Positions 35,020 through 44,406 of a stretch of 50,238 nt of DNA are shown in pieces; positions within the stretch are counted from its first letter, which is position 1, and the number at the start of each line of letters is the position of its first letter. Both the position numbers and the translations under genes were made by a program. The notes below the pieces were generated by a model that saw nothing but the letters and a program-made list of their open reading frames with translations, was not told the origin of the DNA and ran no database searches. Source of the stretch: Clostridia bacterium (GTDB lineage: Bacteria; Bacillota; Clostridia; Christensenellales; UBA1242); NCBI GenBank assembly GCA_017503005.1, contig JAFVTW010000010.1, positions 1 to 50,238 on the forward strand, in the 5' to 3' direction.

Positions 35020-35856
35020 ATGAATAAAATAAAAGTTGCAATTTGTTACGATTTTGACAAAACACTTTCAGTAGACGATATGCAAAGCTACAGTTTTATA
35101 GACGATATAGGTATGGATATAAATAATTTTTGGGCAGAATGTGCTGAGTTTTCAAAAAAACAAGGTGCAGACAATATCTCATCTTATCTATATATGGGTT
35201 TAAAAAAATGCCGTGAAAAAGGAATTAAACCAACTAGAGAATTTTTCTATTCTTGTGGAAAAGATATAGAGTATTTCAAAGGAATTGAAACTTGGTTTGA
35301 TAGAATAAATGCTTTTGCAGAATCTAAAGGTGTAGAATTAGAACACTACATAATATCTTCTGGTGTAAAAGAAATAATAGAAGGTTCTAACCTAGCAAAA
35401 TATTTCAAAGAAATTTATGCTTGTACTTACTGCTACGACGAAAACGGAGAAGCTATATGGCCTGCAATTATGTTGAATTACACCAACAAAACACAGTTCC
35501 TGTATAGAATCAACAAAGGGATATTCCGTCCTAACGACAATTCTGTAAACAACTATATGCCTTATGATGACCGTCACATACCTTTTGAAAATATTATATA
35601 CATAGGCGACAGCGAAACAGATATACCTTCAATGAAACTTGTTAAATCAAAACATGGTTATTCTATAGGTGTATACAATGCGGAAGAGTTACCCCAAACC
35701 CATCAAAACCTACTAAACCTAGATAGAGTTGATTATATAGCAAGAGCTGACTATTCGGAAAATAGTGAATTAAATAAAATTATTCAAGAGATCATTGAAA
35801 CAATTTATCACAAAACAATACTAAAAGAAATTAACAAAAAACAACGAAAACAATAA
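35020..35856 (+). CDS. HAD-superfamily phosphatase
   Basis: A 278-residue hydrolase. The N-terminal nucleophile motif is CYDFDKTLS (D11 and D13 in DxDxT form). Motif II is IISSGVKE and the acidic motif IV is IYIGDSETDIPSM. A helical cap lies between motifs I and II (about 20-100), as in phosphoserine-phosphatase-like C1 members. The substrate is unknown. GGAGAAATT precedes the ATG. It is monocistronic, with its own consensus promoter and a terminator, divergent from sigK. Confidence 0.88.
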   Translation: MNKIKVAICYDFDKTLSVDDMQSYSFIDDIGMDINNFWAECAEFSKKQGADNISSYLYMGLKKCREKGIKPTREFFYSCGKDIEYFKGIETWFDRINAFAESKGVELEHYIISSGVKEIIEGSNLAKYFKEIYACTYCYDENGEAIWPAIMLNYTNKTQFLYRINKGIFRPNDNSVNNYMPYDDRHIPFENIIYIGDSETDIPSMKLVKSKHGYSIGVYNAEELPQTHQNLLNLDRVDYIARADYSENSELNKIIQEIIETIYHKTILKEINKKQRKQ

Positions 35857-35862
35857 TAAAAA

Positions 35863-35895
35863 AAAAGAGTTGAATTTATTTTTCAACTCTTTTTT
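35863..35895. terminator. bidirectional terminator after the HAD gene
   Basis: 12-bp stem AAAAGAGTTGAA/TTCAACTCTTTT with flanking A and T runs. The reverse direction could also serve the trmR-trhP unit. The rest of 35896-35972 holds nothing recognisable. Confidence 0.85.
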
Positions 35896-35972
35896 GTTAT
35901 ATACAAATATAGCATTAATTATTTATCTAAAATATAGCAAAATTTAGCCATTTTTACATAGTTTGCATAATA

Positions 35973-37172
35973 CTAGATTTTCTTTCTAAGTATATCGCCA
36001 GCTTGCAATTTTAATTTTGTTTTTAGATACAATTTTTGTTGTACACCCAAAGCATCAACTACTTCTTCACCTTTTTCGTTTAACATAGGTGTAACCTCTA
36101 TTTGTTTATTGAATGTGTCTGTAGGGCTAAGAACTTCTAATACATCTCCAACCTTAAATCTGTTTCTTTGTTCAATCAATACTCTACCATCTTTACCTGG
36201 ACCCAAAACTACAGCCATAAACTCATGGGTTTGTACAGGAGTAGACGATTCTAAGCATTCTTTATTGTTACTACCATAGTAGAAACCTGTAGTGTAATTA
36301 CGATGGCTAGTCTTATTCAATTCTTCTAAGAGTGGAGCAACCGACTTGTTGGTTCCCAACATATCGATGGCACGACGATAAGCATTTACAACAGTAGCTA
36401 CATAATAAACACTCTTCATTCTACCCTCAATTTTTAGACTAGTAACACCTGCATCGTAAAGCTCTTGAATATGTGCTAACATATTTAGGTCTTTACTATT
36501 AAGGATATATGTACCACGACTATCTTCGTATATAGGATATTCTTCGTTATCTCTGCTCTTTTCGTGAATAGTATATTCCCAACGACAAGCTTGCACACAA
36601 GCTCCTTTGTTAGAATCTCTATTACACAAATAGTTAGAAAGCAAACAACGACCAGAATAAGAAATACACATAGCCCCATGTACAAATGCTTCGATTTCTA
36701 CATCTTGAGGTATATATTCTCTAATTTCCTTGATTTCTGCTACACTTAATTCTCTAGCCAGAACCAGTCTTTTTACACCCATATCACAGAAAAATTTAGC
36801 AGAATATTTGTTTGTAATATTTGCTTGAGTACTTACATGCACATCAAGCTCTGGACATACTCTTCTAATCAAACTAATAATACCAACATCTGCAACGATT
36901 ACAGCATCTACTTTGATTTTGTGTAAAAACTTGATATATTCTTCCATTTCAGCAAAGTCTACATTGTGAGCAATAATATTTACTGTAACATAAGCTTTTT
37001 TACCTAATGAATGTGCATAGTCTACACTTTCGATTAAGTCTTCATCAGTAAAATTGCCCGCATATGCTCTAAGTCCATACTTAGTACCAGCAAAATAGCA
37101 AGCATCTGCACCGTAATAGATTGCAGTTTTTAATTTATCCATATTCCCAGCAGGGGCTAATAATTCTAACAT
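35973..37172 (-). CDS. peptidase U32-family protein, probable tRNA U34 hydroxylase (TrhP-like)
   Basis: A 399-residue U32-family protein. The conserved segments are LLAPAGNMDKLKTAIYYGADACYFAG, HVSTQANITN, RLVLARELS, EAFVHGAMCISYSGRCLLSNYLCNRDSNKGACVQACRW (with the conserved cysteines) and NSKDLNMLAHIQELYDAGVTSLKIEGRMKS. Despite the peptidase name, Bacillus relatives (TrhP1/TrhP2) make 5-hydroxyuridine at tRNA position 34. It lies 2 bp after the trmR-like gene, which supports that role. Bacillus has two such genes; only one is here, and its size is closer to TrhP2. Role inferred from family and context. Confidence 0.88.
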   Translation of the reverse strand: MLELLAPAGNMDKLKTAIYYGADACYFAGTKYGLRAYAGNFTDEDLIESVDYAHSLGKKAYVTVNIIAHNVDFAEMEEYIKFLHKIKVDAVIVADVGIISLIRRVCPELDVHVSTQANITNKYSAKFFCDMGVKRLVLARELSVAEIKEIREYIPQDVEIEAFVHGAMCISYSGRCLLSNYLCNRDSNKGACVQACRWEYTIHEKSRDNEEYPIYEDSRGTYILNSKDLNMLAHIQELYDAGVTSLKIEGRMKSVYYVATVVNAYRRAIDMLGTNKSVAPLLEELNKTSHRNYTTGFYYGSNNKECLESSTPVQTHEFMAVVLGPGKDGRVLIEQRNRFKVGDVLEVLSPTDTFNKQIEVTPMLNEKGEEVVDALGVQQKLYLKTKLKLQAGDILRKKI

Positions 37173-37174
37173 AT

Positions 37175-37840
37175 TTAATCCTTTCTATTTATTTTTGATA
37201 ACATTACACCGTCTCCCAACTTAAGTTCTTTCCATTCAAACTCTGGGTCTTCTTTGACAGCATCTAAAAATTTTCTTAAATTTACAACAATAGTTCTCTT
37301 TTTGTGTGGAATAGTGCCTTCCATAAAAACCATACCCTTAAAGTGTACATTGTCAGACACCAACAATCCGCCATCACTAAGCAAATTTTTTAATATAGGC
37401 AGATATTTGATATATTGTCCCTTAGGTCCATCTAAAAATATAAAATCATACTTTTTGTTTTGACTAGCCAAATCATTCAACACATCAAAAGCATCACCAA
37501 ACAACATATTTACATTTTCACTAATGCCAGCACTATCAAAATGTTTTTTAGCTAAATCATAATTACTCTCAAAATTTTCGATAGTAGTTAAACTTGTCTT
37601 ACTAGCACTAAGTAATAAAGTACCACTATAACCTATAGCTGTACCTATCTCCAACATATTTTTAGGTTGAAGTTTGTATGCTAAATTAAACAGCAATTTA
37701 GCAGTATCTTCTAATAACACTGGTATATGGTTTTCTCTAGCATAAGCCAAAATTTCTTTCATTTCTTGGTCTAATGTACTATTATATTTTTTTATTGCAT
37801 TTTCATCTAATTCTATAAGATTGTCTAAATAATTTTCCAT
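37175..37840 (-). CDS. trmR: tRNA 5-hydroxyuridine methyltransferase (TrmR-like O-methyltransferase)
   Basis: A 221-residue class I SAM O-methyltransferase of the YrrM/TrmR type. SAM site NMLEIGTAIGYSGTLLL; acidic strand TTIENFESNYD; metal-binding DFIFLDGPKGQYIKYLP and LLVSDNVHFKG. TrmR converts 5-hydroxyuridine-34 to 5-methoxyuridine in tRNAs reading four-codon boxes, including valine. It is the first gene of a two-gene unit with the U32 protein, matching the Bacillus yrrMNO arrangement. The alternative is a small-molecule O-methyltransferase, but the neighbour argues for tRNA. Confidence 0.87.
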   Translation of the reverse strand: MENYLDNLIELDENAIKKYNSTLDQEMKEILAYARENHIPVLLEDTAKLLFNLAYKLQPKNMLEIGTAIGYSGTLLLSASKTSLTTIENFESNYDLAKKHFDSAGISENVNMLFGDAFDVLNDLASQNKKYDFIFLDGPKGQYIKYLPILKNLLSDGGLLVSDNVHFKGMVFMEGTIPHKKRTIVVNLRKFLDAVKEDPEFEWKELKLGDGVMLSKINRKD

Positions 37841-37865
37841 AACTATTTTATTATATCAAATTTTT

Positions 37866-37897
37866 AAAAAAAGTGTAAGGTTTAACTCACACTTTTT
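37866..37897 (-). terminator. terminator of rnjA
   Basis: AAAAAGTGT/ACACTTTTT stem followed on the minus strand by T-rich sequence, between rnjA and trmR. Confidence 0.82.
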
Positions 37898-37902
37898 AAT
37901 TT

Positions 37903-39657
37903 TTATTTTGTTTCTAATATTACGGGTATTACCATAGGACGGCACTTGATTTCTCTAGCAAAGAAACCTGTTAAGTTCTTTCTAATATTTGACTTAATCA
38001 AGCTCCAGTCTTGAGATTTGAAATCTGATTGACTAATAGTATTGATTACAATATTTTTTGCATCTTCTATAGTATTTACTTCGTTACTATTGTTGTATAT
38101 AAATCCACGAGTAATAATGTCTGGCTTGCTAGTAAGAGCTCCAGTAGCACTACTAATTGAAATAACTACTACACAAACACCTTCTTCACTTAGTTGCATT
38201 CTATCTCTAAGTACTGTACTACCCATTTCTGATACACCGATACCATCAATTAACAATGAGCCAAATGGAACAACACCAGTTTTCTTAATAGTATTTTTGG
38301 TAATAGTAATTTGATCCCCTAAATCTGGTACTACAATATTTTGTTTAGGTACACCCATAGACTCAGCTAGATTAGCATGAGCTTTTAAATGTCTGTACTC
38401 ACCATGACATGGTATAAAGAATTTAGGTTTAAGTAATGCATGAAGTGTTTTTAGTTCTTCTTGGTAAGCATGACCTGATGTATGAACTTCAGCTAATGAT
38501 TCGTATATAACCTCTGCACCTTTCTTGTATAGCAAGTTTATAACATTATTTATAGCTTTTTCATTACCAGGAATAGCAGAAGAAGACAATATAATTAAGT
38601 CATTTTCGCCGATTTCAATCTTATTGAAATCACCTTCAGCCATTCTTGTAAGAGCACTTCTAGCTTCGCCTTGAGTACCAGTAGATAATATGCAAATTTC
38701 TCCATCAGGATATTTATCTACTCTAGTGATATCGATTACATTTTCTTTGTTAAATTTCAAATCGCCTAATTTGCTAGCAGTTTCACATACATTTATCATA
38801 CTTCTACCACTAAATGCGATTTTTCTACCATATTTCTCTGCAATATTTAGTAATTGTTGTACACGGTAGATGTTACTTGCGAAAGTAGCTACTATAATTC
38901 TCTTTTGTTTATGTTGTGAGAAAATAGCATCTATAGTCTTGCCCACTTTAGCTTCACTAATACTAAATCCAGGTCTCTCAGCATTTGTAGAGTCTGCTGT
39001 CAAAAGCAATACACCTTTCTTGTTAATTTCACTCAGTCTAGCTAGATCCATACCTTCGCCATCAATTGGAGTATAGTCTACCTTAAAGTCACCTGTATGG
39101 AAGTATACTCCGGCTGGAGTAGTTATAGCAAAACCAACAGCACCACCGATAGAGTGTGTAACCTTTACAAACTCAATACTAAATACACCTAGTTTGATAG
39201 TTTGTTTTGGTTTTATAGATACAAGTTTTGCTTTAATTTTTTTGTGTTCTTTCAATTTGTTTTCTATAAGTGCACAAGACAATCTTGTTGCATAAATAGG
39301 AACATTTATATTTTGCAATAAATAAGGTATTGCACCTATGTGGTCTTCGTGACCATGAGTTACAAGTAGACCTTTGATACGGTCTTTGTTTTGTAACAAG
39401 TAGTTTGAGTCAGGAATAATCATATCAATTCCTGGCATATCTTCCGATGGAAATGTAAGACCAGCATCGATAATAATCATATCGTTACCGTATTCTAAAG
39501 CCATCATATTTTTACCAATTTCACCTACACCACCCAAAAATGATATTTTCAAAGCAGGAGCAGTTTTTTGACCACTGAATCTAGGTGTTCTTCTAACTGG
39601 TTTAGATGTAGTTTTTGATGTTGTCTTTTCTACATCTTTGGTAATCTTCTTATCCAT
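37903..39657 (-). CDS. rnj: ribonuclease J
   Basis: A 584-residue metallo-beta-lactamase RNase with 5'-exonuclease and endonuclease activity in mRNA turnover and rRNA maturation. The first 33 residues are a Thr/Lys/Ser-rich extension before the canonical KISFLGGVGEIGKNM. The zinc motif HGHEDH is at 101-106. HSIGGAVGF, HTGDFKVD and HTSGHA...HGEYRHL follow, with a beta-CASP domain and a C-terminal domain. RNase J1 versus J2 cannot be settled by eye, but the intact active site suggests the active form. GGAG precedes the ATG. Confidence 0.95.
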   Translation of the reverse strand: MDKKITKDVEKTTSKTTSKPVRRTPRFSGQKTAPALKISFLGGVGEIGKNMMALEYGNDMIIIDAGLTFPSEDMPGIDMIIPDSNYLLQNKDRIKGLLVTHGHEDHIGAIPYLLQNINVPIYATRLSCALIENKLKEHKKIKAKLVSIKPKQTIKLGVFSIEFVKVTHSIGGAVGFAITTPAGVYFHTGDFKVDYTPIDGEGMDLARLSEINKKGVLLLTADSTNAERPGFSISEAKVGKTIDAIFSQHKQKRIIVATFASNIYRVQQLLNIAEKYGRKIAFSGRSMINVCETASKLGDLKFNKENVIDITRVDKYPDGEICILSTGTQGEARSALTRMAEGDFNKIEIGENDLIILSSSAIPGNEKAINNVINLLYKKGAEVIYESLAEVHTSGHAYQEELKTLHALLKPKFFIPCHGEYRHLKAHANLAESMGVPKQNIVVPDLGDQITITKNTIKKTGVVPFGSLLIDGIGVSEMGSTVLRDRMQLSEEGVCVVVISISSATGALTSKPDIITRGFIYNNSNEVNTIEDAKNIVINTISQSDFKSQDWSLIKSNIRKNLTGFFAREIKCRPMVIPVILETK

Positions 39658-39846
39658 AATTCTCTCCTTTATAATATTTTTACTTAATTTTTATGATAAA
39701 TTACACACAAAAAATCCTAAGGACTCTTTGCCTTATATCTAATAAAAAATATATAGTTTTATATATACAATGCAATCTCATTGCATTTAAGTAACAAAAG
39801 TAGTTCTATTTTAAACTAAAAAAAATGTTTTGTAAATAGAAAAATA
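39658..39846 (-). promoter_or_regulatory. rnj leader region with hairpins
   Basis: The spacer contains a perfect hairpin AATGCAAT-CTC-ATTGCATT (39769-39787). Nearer rnj, a small stem AGTCC-TTA-GGATT is followed by five T on the minus strand (about 39710-39728). The latter resembles a weak attenuator. RNase J mRNAs can be autoregulated in other bacteria, but nothing here proves it. Confidence 0.35.
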
Positions 39847-40797
39847 TTAAATAATATACTTTAAACTGCTCAAAACATCGGTTTCTTCCATTTTTTGAGG
39901 AGTTACGACAGTTTCTCCATCTACATAAAATCTCATACCTTGGCTTGAATAGAAAGCAACCATATCAAAGATTAATATAGCCAAAAGTGCTAATGGGAAT
40001 GTAACAAACAATGCTGCACCAAAAGTACAAACAGCACTTACTACATTTACTATAAAAGCAGTCATAAGAACTAAAATTGATGTAGAAAAAGTACGAGTAA
40101 ATCTTCTCAACACAGCTTTTGCACCACGGAATAGACCTTGCCATACACCACAATCAAAAGTAACGATTGCAGGAATCCAACCAGCAAAAATAGTCACCTT
40201 AAGTGCTACAAGTAGACACCATAATGCAATTAAAATAATAGGAGCAATTATAATAAGACCACTAGAAGCAATCAACCATTTAGCAACCAAATAAAATATT
40301 GCTATTAATCCTAAATCAATAGGAAATTGAAGTGCAATAGAACATAACATATATTTTATATTTTTGCCAAAACAAGAAAATAAACTAGTAGTAAATCCCA
40401 TTTTGATATTACTACTCATATAGTTATATAGTTCATTACATGCAGCAAATTTATAAATGCCACACAAAAAAGGTCTAACAAATGCAATTATTACCAAAAG
40501 CAAAGTTACATAAACCCACAAGTTTGAAATATTTGACACAATTACATCTAAAAATGTTTCAATAGTAACAACTGCACCGACAATAAGTTGATATATATTT
40601 AGTGAAGAACCAAATTCACTAAACATTACAGAAATATTGATAAACACATCGTTAGCTTTTAATACATTTACAATGGGCAAACTACAAGCATACACCAAAC
40701 CCAACACACAAAGTGAAGAAAGAATTAGGTATGCTAAAATTTTCCATACCAAATTAAAATTAGTTAAGATTAATTTTATAGTATTTTTGTACATCAT
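39847..40797 (-). CDS. polytopic membrane protein, about 6 TM
   Basis: A 316-residue integral membrane protein without a family I can name. Hydrophobic helices lie at about 15-45, 60-75, 90-115, 150-180, 180-210, 235-260 and 260-285. A polar loop before helix 3 and the stretch WQGLFRGAKAVLRRFTRTF look amphipathic. The C-terminus is cytoplasmic by charge. It lies 14 bp after a second polytopic protein, so the two probably form one complex or transporter. No ATPase or substrate-binding partner is nearby. Confidence 0.75.
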   Translation of the reverse strand: MMYKNTIKLILTNFNLVWKILAYLILSSLCVLGLVYACSLPIVNVLKANDVFINISVMFSEFGSSLNIYQLIVGAVVTIETFLDVIVSNISNLWVYVTLLLVIIAFVRPFLCGIYKFAACNELYNYMSSNIKMGFTTSLFSCFGKNIKYMLCSIALQFPIDLGLIAIFYLVAKWLIASSGLIIIAPIILIALWCLLVALKVTIFAGWIPAIVTFDCGVWQGLFRGAKAVLRRFTRTFSTSILVLMTAFIVNVVSAVCTFGAALFVTFPLALLAILIFDMVAFYSSQGMRFYVDGETVVTPQKMEETDVLSSLKYII

Positions 40798-40811
40798 AAG
40801 ATTATGCCCTA

Positions 40812-41630
40812 TTAATAATAATATCTTTTAATATTGTCGTGTCTAGTTATTCTAGAAAAATCATAATACATTGTATAAGCTAATACCGGATAATAAGAAT
40901 ATAAAATAATCAAACTGATAATGTTTAATACAACGGACAATCCAAATAAATGTCCTACAATAACCAAAGGAACAATAATTACAAATGGTAGAACTACCAA
41001 CAAGATTACTTGCCAAACTTTTTTACCTATAAGGTCTGTAGCATCTGACATACTAGTAAGTATAGAATATCCACAAGTACAGGTATCAACTACAGCGATT
41101 AATACCATACCAAATAGATAAGCTACTAGTAACAGTGACAAAGCGAATATTATAACAAATATAATATATGCTGGCAGAGATATTACTGTATTTAGACAGC
41201 CAAAAACAATATGCAATATAAAGCATACCAACCCTAACAAAAACTTGTATAATACATAACTAGCAATAAAAATCAATGAATATGTAGCAACAATTAGAGA
41301 GTTGTTATTTATAAAATTTAAAGTTGGAGAAACATTAAGTTTACCAGTTTTGAAATGATTATCTACAACACCTAATACTGCAGAAATCAAAACAACAAAC
41401 AAAATAATAGCTAGCAACCAGTTAAATGCTGCTACCCAAGAAATACCGTAAATTGCTTTTAAAATATCACCAAATCCTGACACAACTAAATTTTTGTAAT
41501 CCACAACAAAAGTTATTGTAGAAAAAGGCTTTAGTAGTCCACCCATAAAGCAAGCTGGTAATACAACAAAACCAAGTACAAATATTAAATTTTTGCAAAG
41601 ATATTTTATTGTTTGAGTTAAATTTTTCAT
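40812..41630 (-). CDS. polytopic membrane protein, about 6 TM
   Basis: A 272-residue integral membrane protein with about six hydrophobic helices and a conserved-looking ending SYYPVLAYTMYYDFSRITRHDN. The family is not recognised. It is the first gene of a two-gene unit with the 316-residue membrane protein, with similar size and topology, which suggests paralogous or heteromeric subunits. The SD is weak (GGGAAAAT before the ATG). The upstream spacer (41631-41715) is AT-rich with nothing recognisable. Confidence 0.75.
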   Translation of the reverse strand: MKNLTQTIKYLCKNLIFVLGFVVLPACFMGGLLKPFSTITFVVDYKNLVVSGFGDILKAIYGISWVAAFNWLLAIILFVVLISAVLGVVDNHFKTGKLNVSPTLNFINNNSLIVATYSLIFIASYVLYKFLLGLVCFILHIVFGCLNTVISLPAYIIFVIIFALSLLLVAYLFGMVLIAVVDTCTCGYSILTSMSDATDLIGKKVWQVILLVVLPFVIIVPLVIVGHLFGLSVVLNIISLIILYSYYPVLAYTMYYDFSRITRHDNIKRYYY

Positions 41631-41715
41631 ATTTTCCCGATATTATTTATTATATTATATATTAAAAATATATTAAATTCAAATGATTTAAGTTAGATAT
41701 ATCATTCAAAAAAGC

Positions 41716-41744
41716 AAAAAGACGAGCAAAAATACTGCCCGTCT
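41716..41744 (-). terminator. terminator of the phage-derived module
   Basis: AGACG/CGTCT stem with an inner GC/GC pairing, followed on the minus strand by five T, directly after the holin-like gene. Confidence 0.8.
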
Positions 41745-41762
41745 ATTACAAAATATTAAATT

Positions 41763-42008
41763 TTATTCGACATCGTCTATATTCAAATCACTATTACCTG
41801 TATGTTCTTCTACATCATCTTCTTTGCTTTTCTTGGTAGGAATGAGCACTCCAACCACAACAAGCACACCACATATAGAAGTTACAATTTCATTGAAATA
41901 TTGAACATTTACTGCAAACCCAACTATATTTCCTATAGTTTGCACCAGTATAAGAATAGCACCACTTAAACTAAGCCAAAATCCTGTAGTTTTAATCTTC
42001 ATTTTCAT
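41763..42008 (-). CDS. holin-like small membrane protein
   Basis: An 81-residue protein with two hydrophobic helices (about 10-35 and 42-57), a short turn and a charged hydrophilic tail rich in Asp and Glu. The pattern TTGFWLSLSGAILILVQTIGNIVG resembles phage holins of low-GC Gram-positive phages (phiLC3/LL-H type). It overlaps the upstream BhlA/UviB-like gene by 17 bp and is the last gene of the phage module. Its function would be membrane permeabilisation for lysis, but no endolysin lies next to it. Confidence 0.72.
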   Translation of the reverse strand: MKMKIKTTGFWLSLSGAILILVQTIGNIVGFAVNVQYFNEIVTSICGVLVVVGVLIPTKKSKEDDVEEHTGNSDLNIDDVE

Positions 42009-42288
42009 TATTCCTTTTGTTTGATAATTTTGATACAGTATTTTCTATTTTAATTATGTTTTCTTTAACTTCATCAAATCCATCAGCCAACATAGAAACA
42101 TTTTCATCAATCACATTTACTTTGTTTAGAGTCTTATTTAATTCACAAATTGTCTCTTGATATTTTTGTTCTCTATTCCTAGAATCTCTAAGTTGATATA
42201 TCAATAAACCCAAAAACAATACGGCCCATAGTCCATTATTAAGAGCTAGATTTAGAATTTCTTCCCACATATTATTTGGTATATTCAT
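41992..42288 (-). CDS. BhlA/UviB-like holin-related protein
   Basis: A 98-residue protein: one N-terminal membrane helix (NNGLWAVLFLGLLIYQL), then a charged coiled-coil region (REQKYQETICELNKTLNKVN...KLSNKRN). This matches the BhlA/UviB family of phage and bacteriocin-associated holin-like proteins. It overlaps both neighbours, the coiled-coil phage protein and the holin-like gene, so translation is coupled. Two holin-type proteins in tandem are common at the end of phage lysis cassettes. Confidence 0.78.
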   Translation of the reverse strand: MNIPNNMWEEILNLALNNGLWAVLFLGLLIYQLRDSRNREQKYQETICELNKTLNKVNVIDENVSMLADGFDEVKENIIKIENTVSKLSNKRNNENED

Positions 42289-43288
42289 TTACTAATTTTG
42301 TATAGTTGTCACCTAATTTCTTTTTAAAATCGGCATCTGACATAATATACAAAATTTCTTCTCTAGTTAAATTTTTAAAATAGTCTTTTACACTATTGTA
42401 TATTTCATCACTCTTAACCCTATTTACAACATTTGGACCATATTCACCATATAGTTTAACCATATCAATAGCATCTTCCCAGCTAGCAGAACCCAACTTG
42501 TTTTTCAATTCGTCAACTTCTTTGTTGAAATTAGCTTCTTTTAATGCTATTTCATTGTTATACTTGATAACTTCTGCTTCCCTTTCACTCAATTCTTGAT
42601 TTAGAGAATTGATTTTTTCTTGCAATTTCACAGCATAGGTTACATCAAAATTATTTAAAGCTGTTTGCTTTTGACTATTCAAAGCACTCAACTCGAAATT
42701 TATAGCATTAATTTGATTTGATAATTGAGCATCAAGGTTTTTATATTCATTTATTTTATCTTTCTCAAAAGCATCAATTTGATTAATTACAATGCTACTT
42801 CTACTAAGCCCTCTTTTTAGAGCTTGATTTTCGATAGAAGTAATTGCATCAGCATAGTAATTATCCAACTTTTGTTTGGCTTGATTGTTTGACTCTAGGA
42901 TATCATCCTTATTCGAATTTAGATTATCTTCTTTTAGTTTAAATTCATCTTCAATATTTTGCAATCCAGCACTTCTGTAATCTCTCAAAGAGTCTTCACT
43001 CTGTCTAACAATCTCACTTTGACTTGGTTTACTAAACTCCATCTTTTCAAGCGAAATTTTGTCTGGCACAGAAGTTTGATTTGAGCCACCATACTTTACA
43101 GTAATAGAATCAATTTTTGAATTGATGTCACTCAAATTCTTTTTCTTTTTTTCTTCGTCAACAAGCTTAGTTACCTGTCCTACAACCATATCTGGCAAAT
43201 TATAATTCATCATCTGTAATCCTCCTAAAAATAATTGTCCATAATTAAATCTTTTAATTTTGTTTAATACTTTTTTATTTACTTTCAT
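42272..43288 (-). CDS. coiled-coil phage structural protein (candidate)
   Basis: A 338-residue, mostly helical protein. About residues 95-270 are heptad-rich coiled coil (IEDEFKLKEDNLNSNKDD... and LNSQKQTALNNFDVTYAVKLQEKINSLNQELSE). The ATG at 43288 overlaps the upstream stop as TAATG. A second ATG at 43213 has a much better SD (AGGAGG, 7 bp) and would remove 25 basic residues, so the protein may be 313 residues. No known family is recognised. Position between tail-fibre/propeller-type genes and holins suggests a virion internal or ejection protein. Confidence 0.6.
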   Translation of the reverse strand: MKVNKKVLNKIKRFNYGQLFLGGLQMMNYNLPDMVVGQVTKLVDEEKKKKNLSDINSKIDSITVKYGGSNQTSVPDKISLEKMEFSKPSQSEIVRQSEDSLRDYRSAGLQNIEDEFKLKEDNLNSNKDDILESNNQAKQKLDNYYADAITSIENQALKRGLSRSSIVINQIDAFEKDKINEYKNLDAQLSNQINAINFELSALNSQKQTALNNFDVTYAVKLQEKINSLNQELSEREAEVIKYNNEIALKEANFNKEVDELKNKLGSASWEDAIDMVKLYGEYGPNVVNRVKSDEIYNSVKDYFKNLTREEILYIMSDADFKKKLGDNYTKLVNEYTK

Positions 43289-44406
43289 TAACTCAAATCA
43301 ACCTCAATAATAGAGTCATCATATCTGACTACAATTCTTTCTGCATCTATCAAACAAACATCATTAGCATTGTTATACTGTCTAGAGTCTACTAAGTTTA
43401 CTTGACCATTTTCAAAATAAATATTAGCATCCAAAACTTTGAACCCCTCTGCATTTTTATAAGAAATCAAATAATTGTTTGATGTAGTTTTTAATACTCT
43501 GCATTCTTCACTTTTACACAAATATATAGGGTTAGAAAATGTCGTATTTAAGCCATTATTTTCGATATTGCATAGTAGTATAAAATTATTTGAATTTTTG
43601 TCAGTGCAAACAAAATATATCCTATCATCTACAATATTTGATACCCTACAAATTTTATAAACTTTCAAATTATTACCAGCACTAATATTATAAAAACCGT
43701 TTATTATTTGACCTAAAGAATCTAGATATACAATATTTAAAAAACCATCGATTATATATGCAATCAAATATTTCGAACTAGAATTATTCAACTCTACAAT
43801 TTGTGCAAAGCTTACGATTGGCAAATTAGTTTTTATATTCTTGCTACCATTGTAGATATAAATACCATCAGATAATTTATACAAAATATTACTACCGAAC
43901 AAATCAAAAAATTCGCCGCCATATATACCACCTGTAGCAGAATAAAACTTAGCTATTGAATCACTAACACTATCTCCTTTACTAACCAAAAACATACCAT
44001 CATATTTAAAAATTGAACGAAAATTAGACGGAATAGAAACTAAAGTAACATCCTCATCTTTCAAATTAAAATTACCCATTATAGTCAAGTTGCAATCAAA
44101 GGCAACATCTGTGTCAAATTCAAATTTTACACTTTCGTTACCATTTATATTTAATCTTATAGATGCAAAGTCAAAATTGTATTTGTAATATTGAAGCTGA
44201 GAATTTATATATACCCTACAATTCACTTTACTAGATGTAGACATATTAAAATATATAAATCCTTGACCATTTACATCTATCACAAAGTATTTTTGTGAAG
44301 TTTTGACACTATATTGTACACACTTATTTATATAACTTTTTTCTTTTTGATTATTAGTTTTGTATAGTCTATCAATTTTGGTTAATGCAATTTTGCCATA
44401 ATCCAT
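43288..44406 (-). CDS. phage-module beta-rich protein, 372 aa
   Basis: A beta-rich protein with no transmembrane helix. Short repeated strands and Asp/Asn/Gly turns (SNILYKLSDGIYIYNGSKNIKTN, YLIAYIIDGFLNIVYLDSLGQIINGFYNIS, VCRVSNIVDDRIYFVCTDKN) suggest a beta-propeller or fibre-like fold. It is joined to both neighbours by TAATG overlaps and follows the nozzle-like gene, so a tail-tip or receptor-binding role is plausible. I cannot name a family. Confidence 0.65.
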   Translation of the reverse strand: MDYGKIALTKIDRLYKTNNQKEKSYINKCVQYSVKTSQKYFVIDVNGQGFIYFNMSTSSKVNCRVYINSQLQYYKYNFDFASIRLNINGNESVKFEFDTDVAFDCNLTIMGNFNLKDEDVTLVSIPSNFRSIFKYDGMFLVSKGDSVSDSIAKFYSATGGIYGGEFFDLFGSNILYKLSDGIYIYNGSKNIKTNLPIVSFAQIVELNNSSSKYLIAYIIDGFLNIVYLDSLGQIINGFYNISAGNNLKVYKICRVSNIVDDRIYFVCTDKNSNNFILLCNIENNGLNTTFSNPIYLCKSEECRVLKTTSNNYLISYKNAEGFKVLDANIYFENGQVNLVDSRQYNNANDVCLIDAERIVVRYDDSIIEVDLS

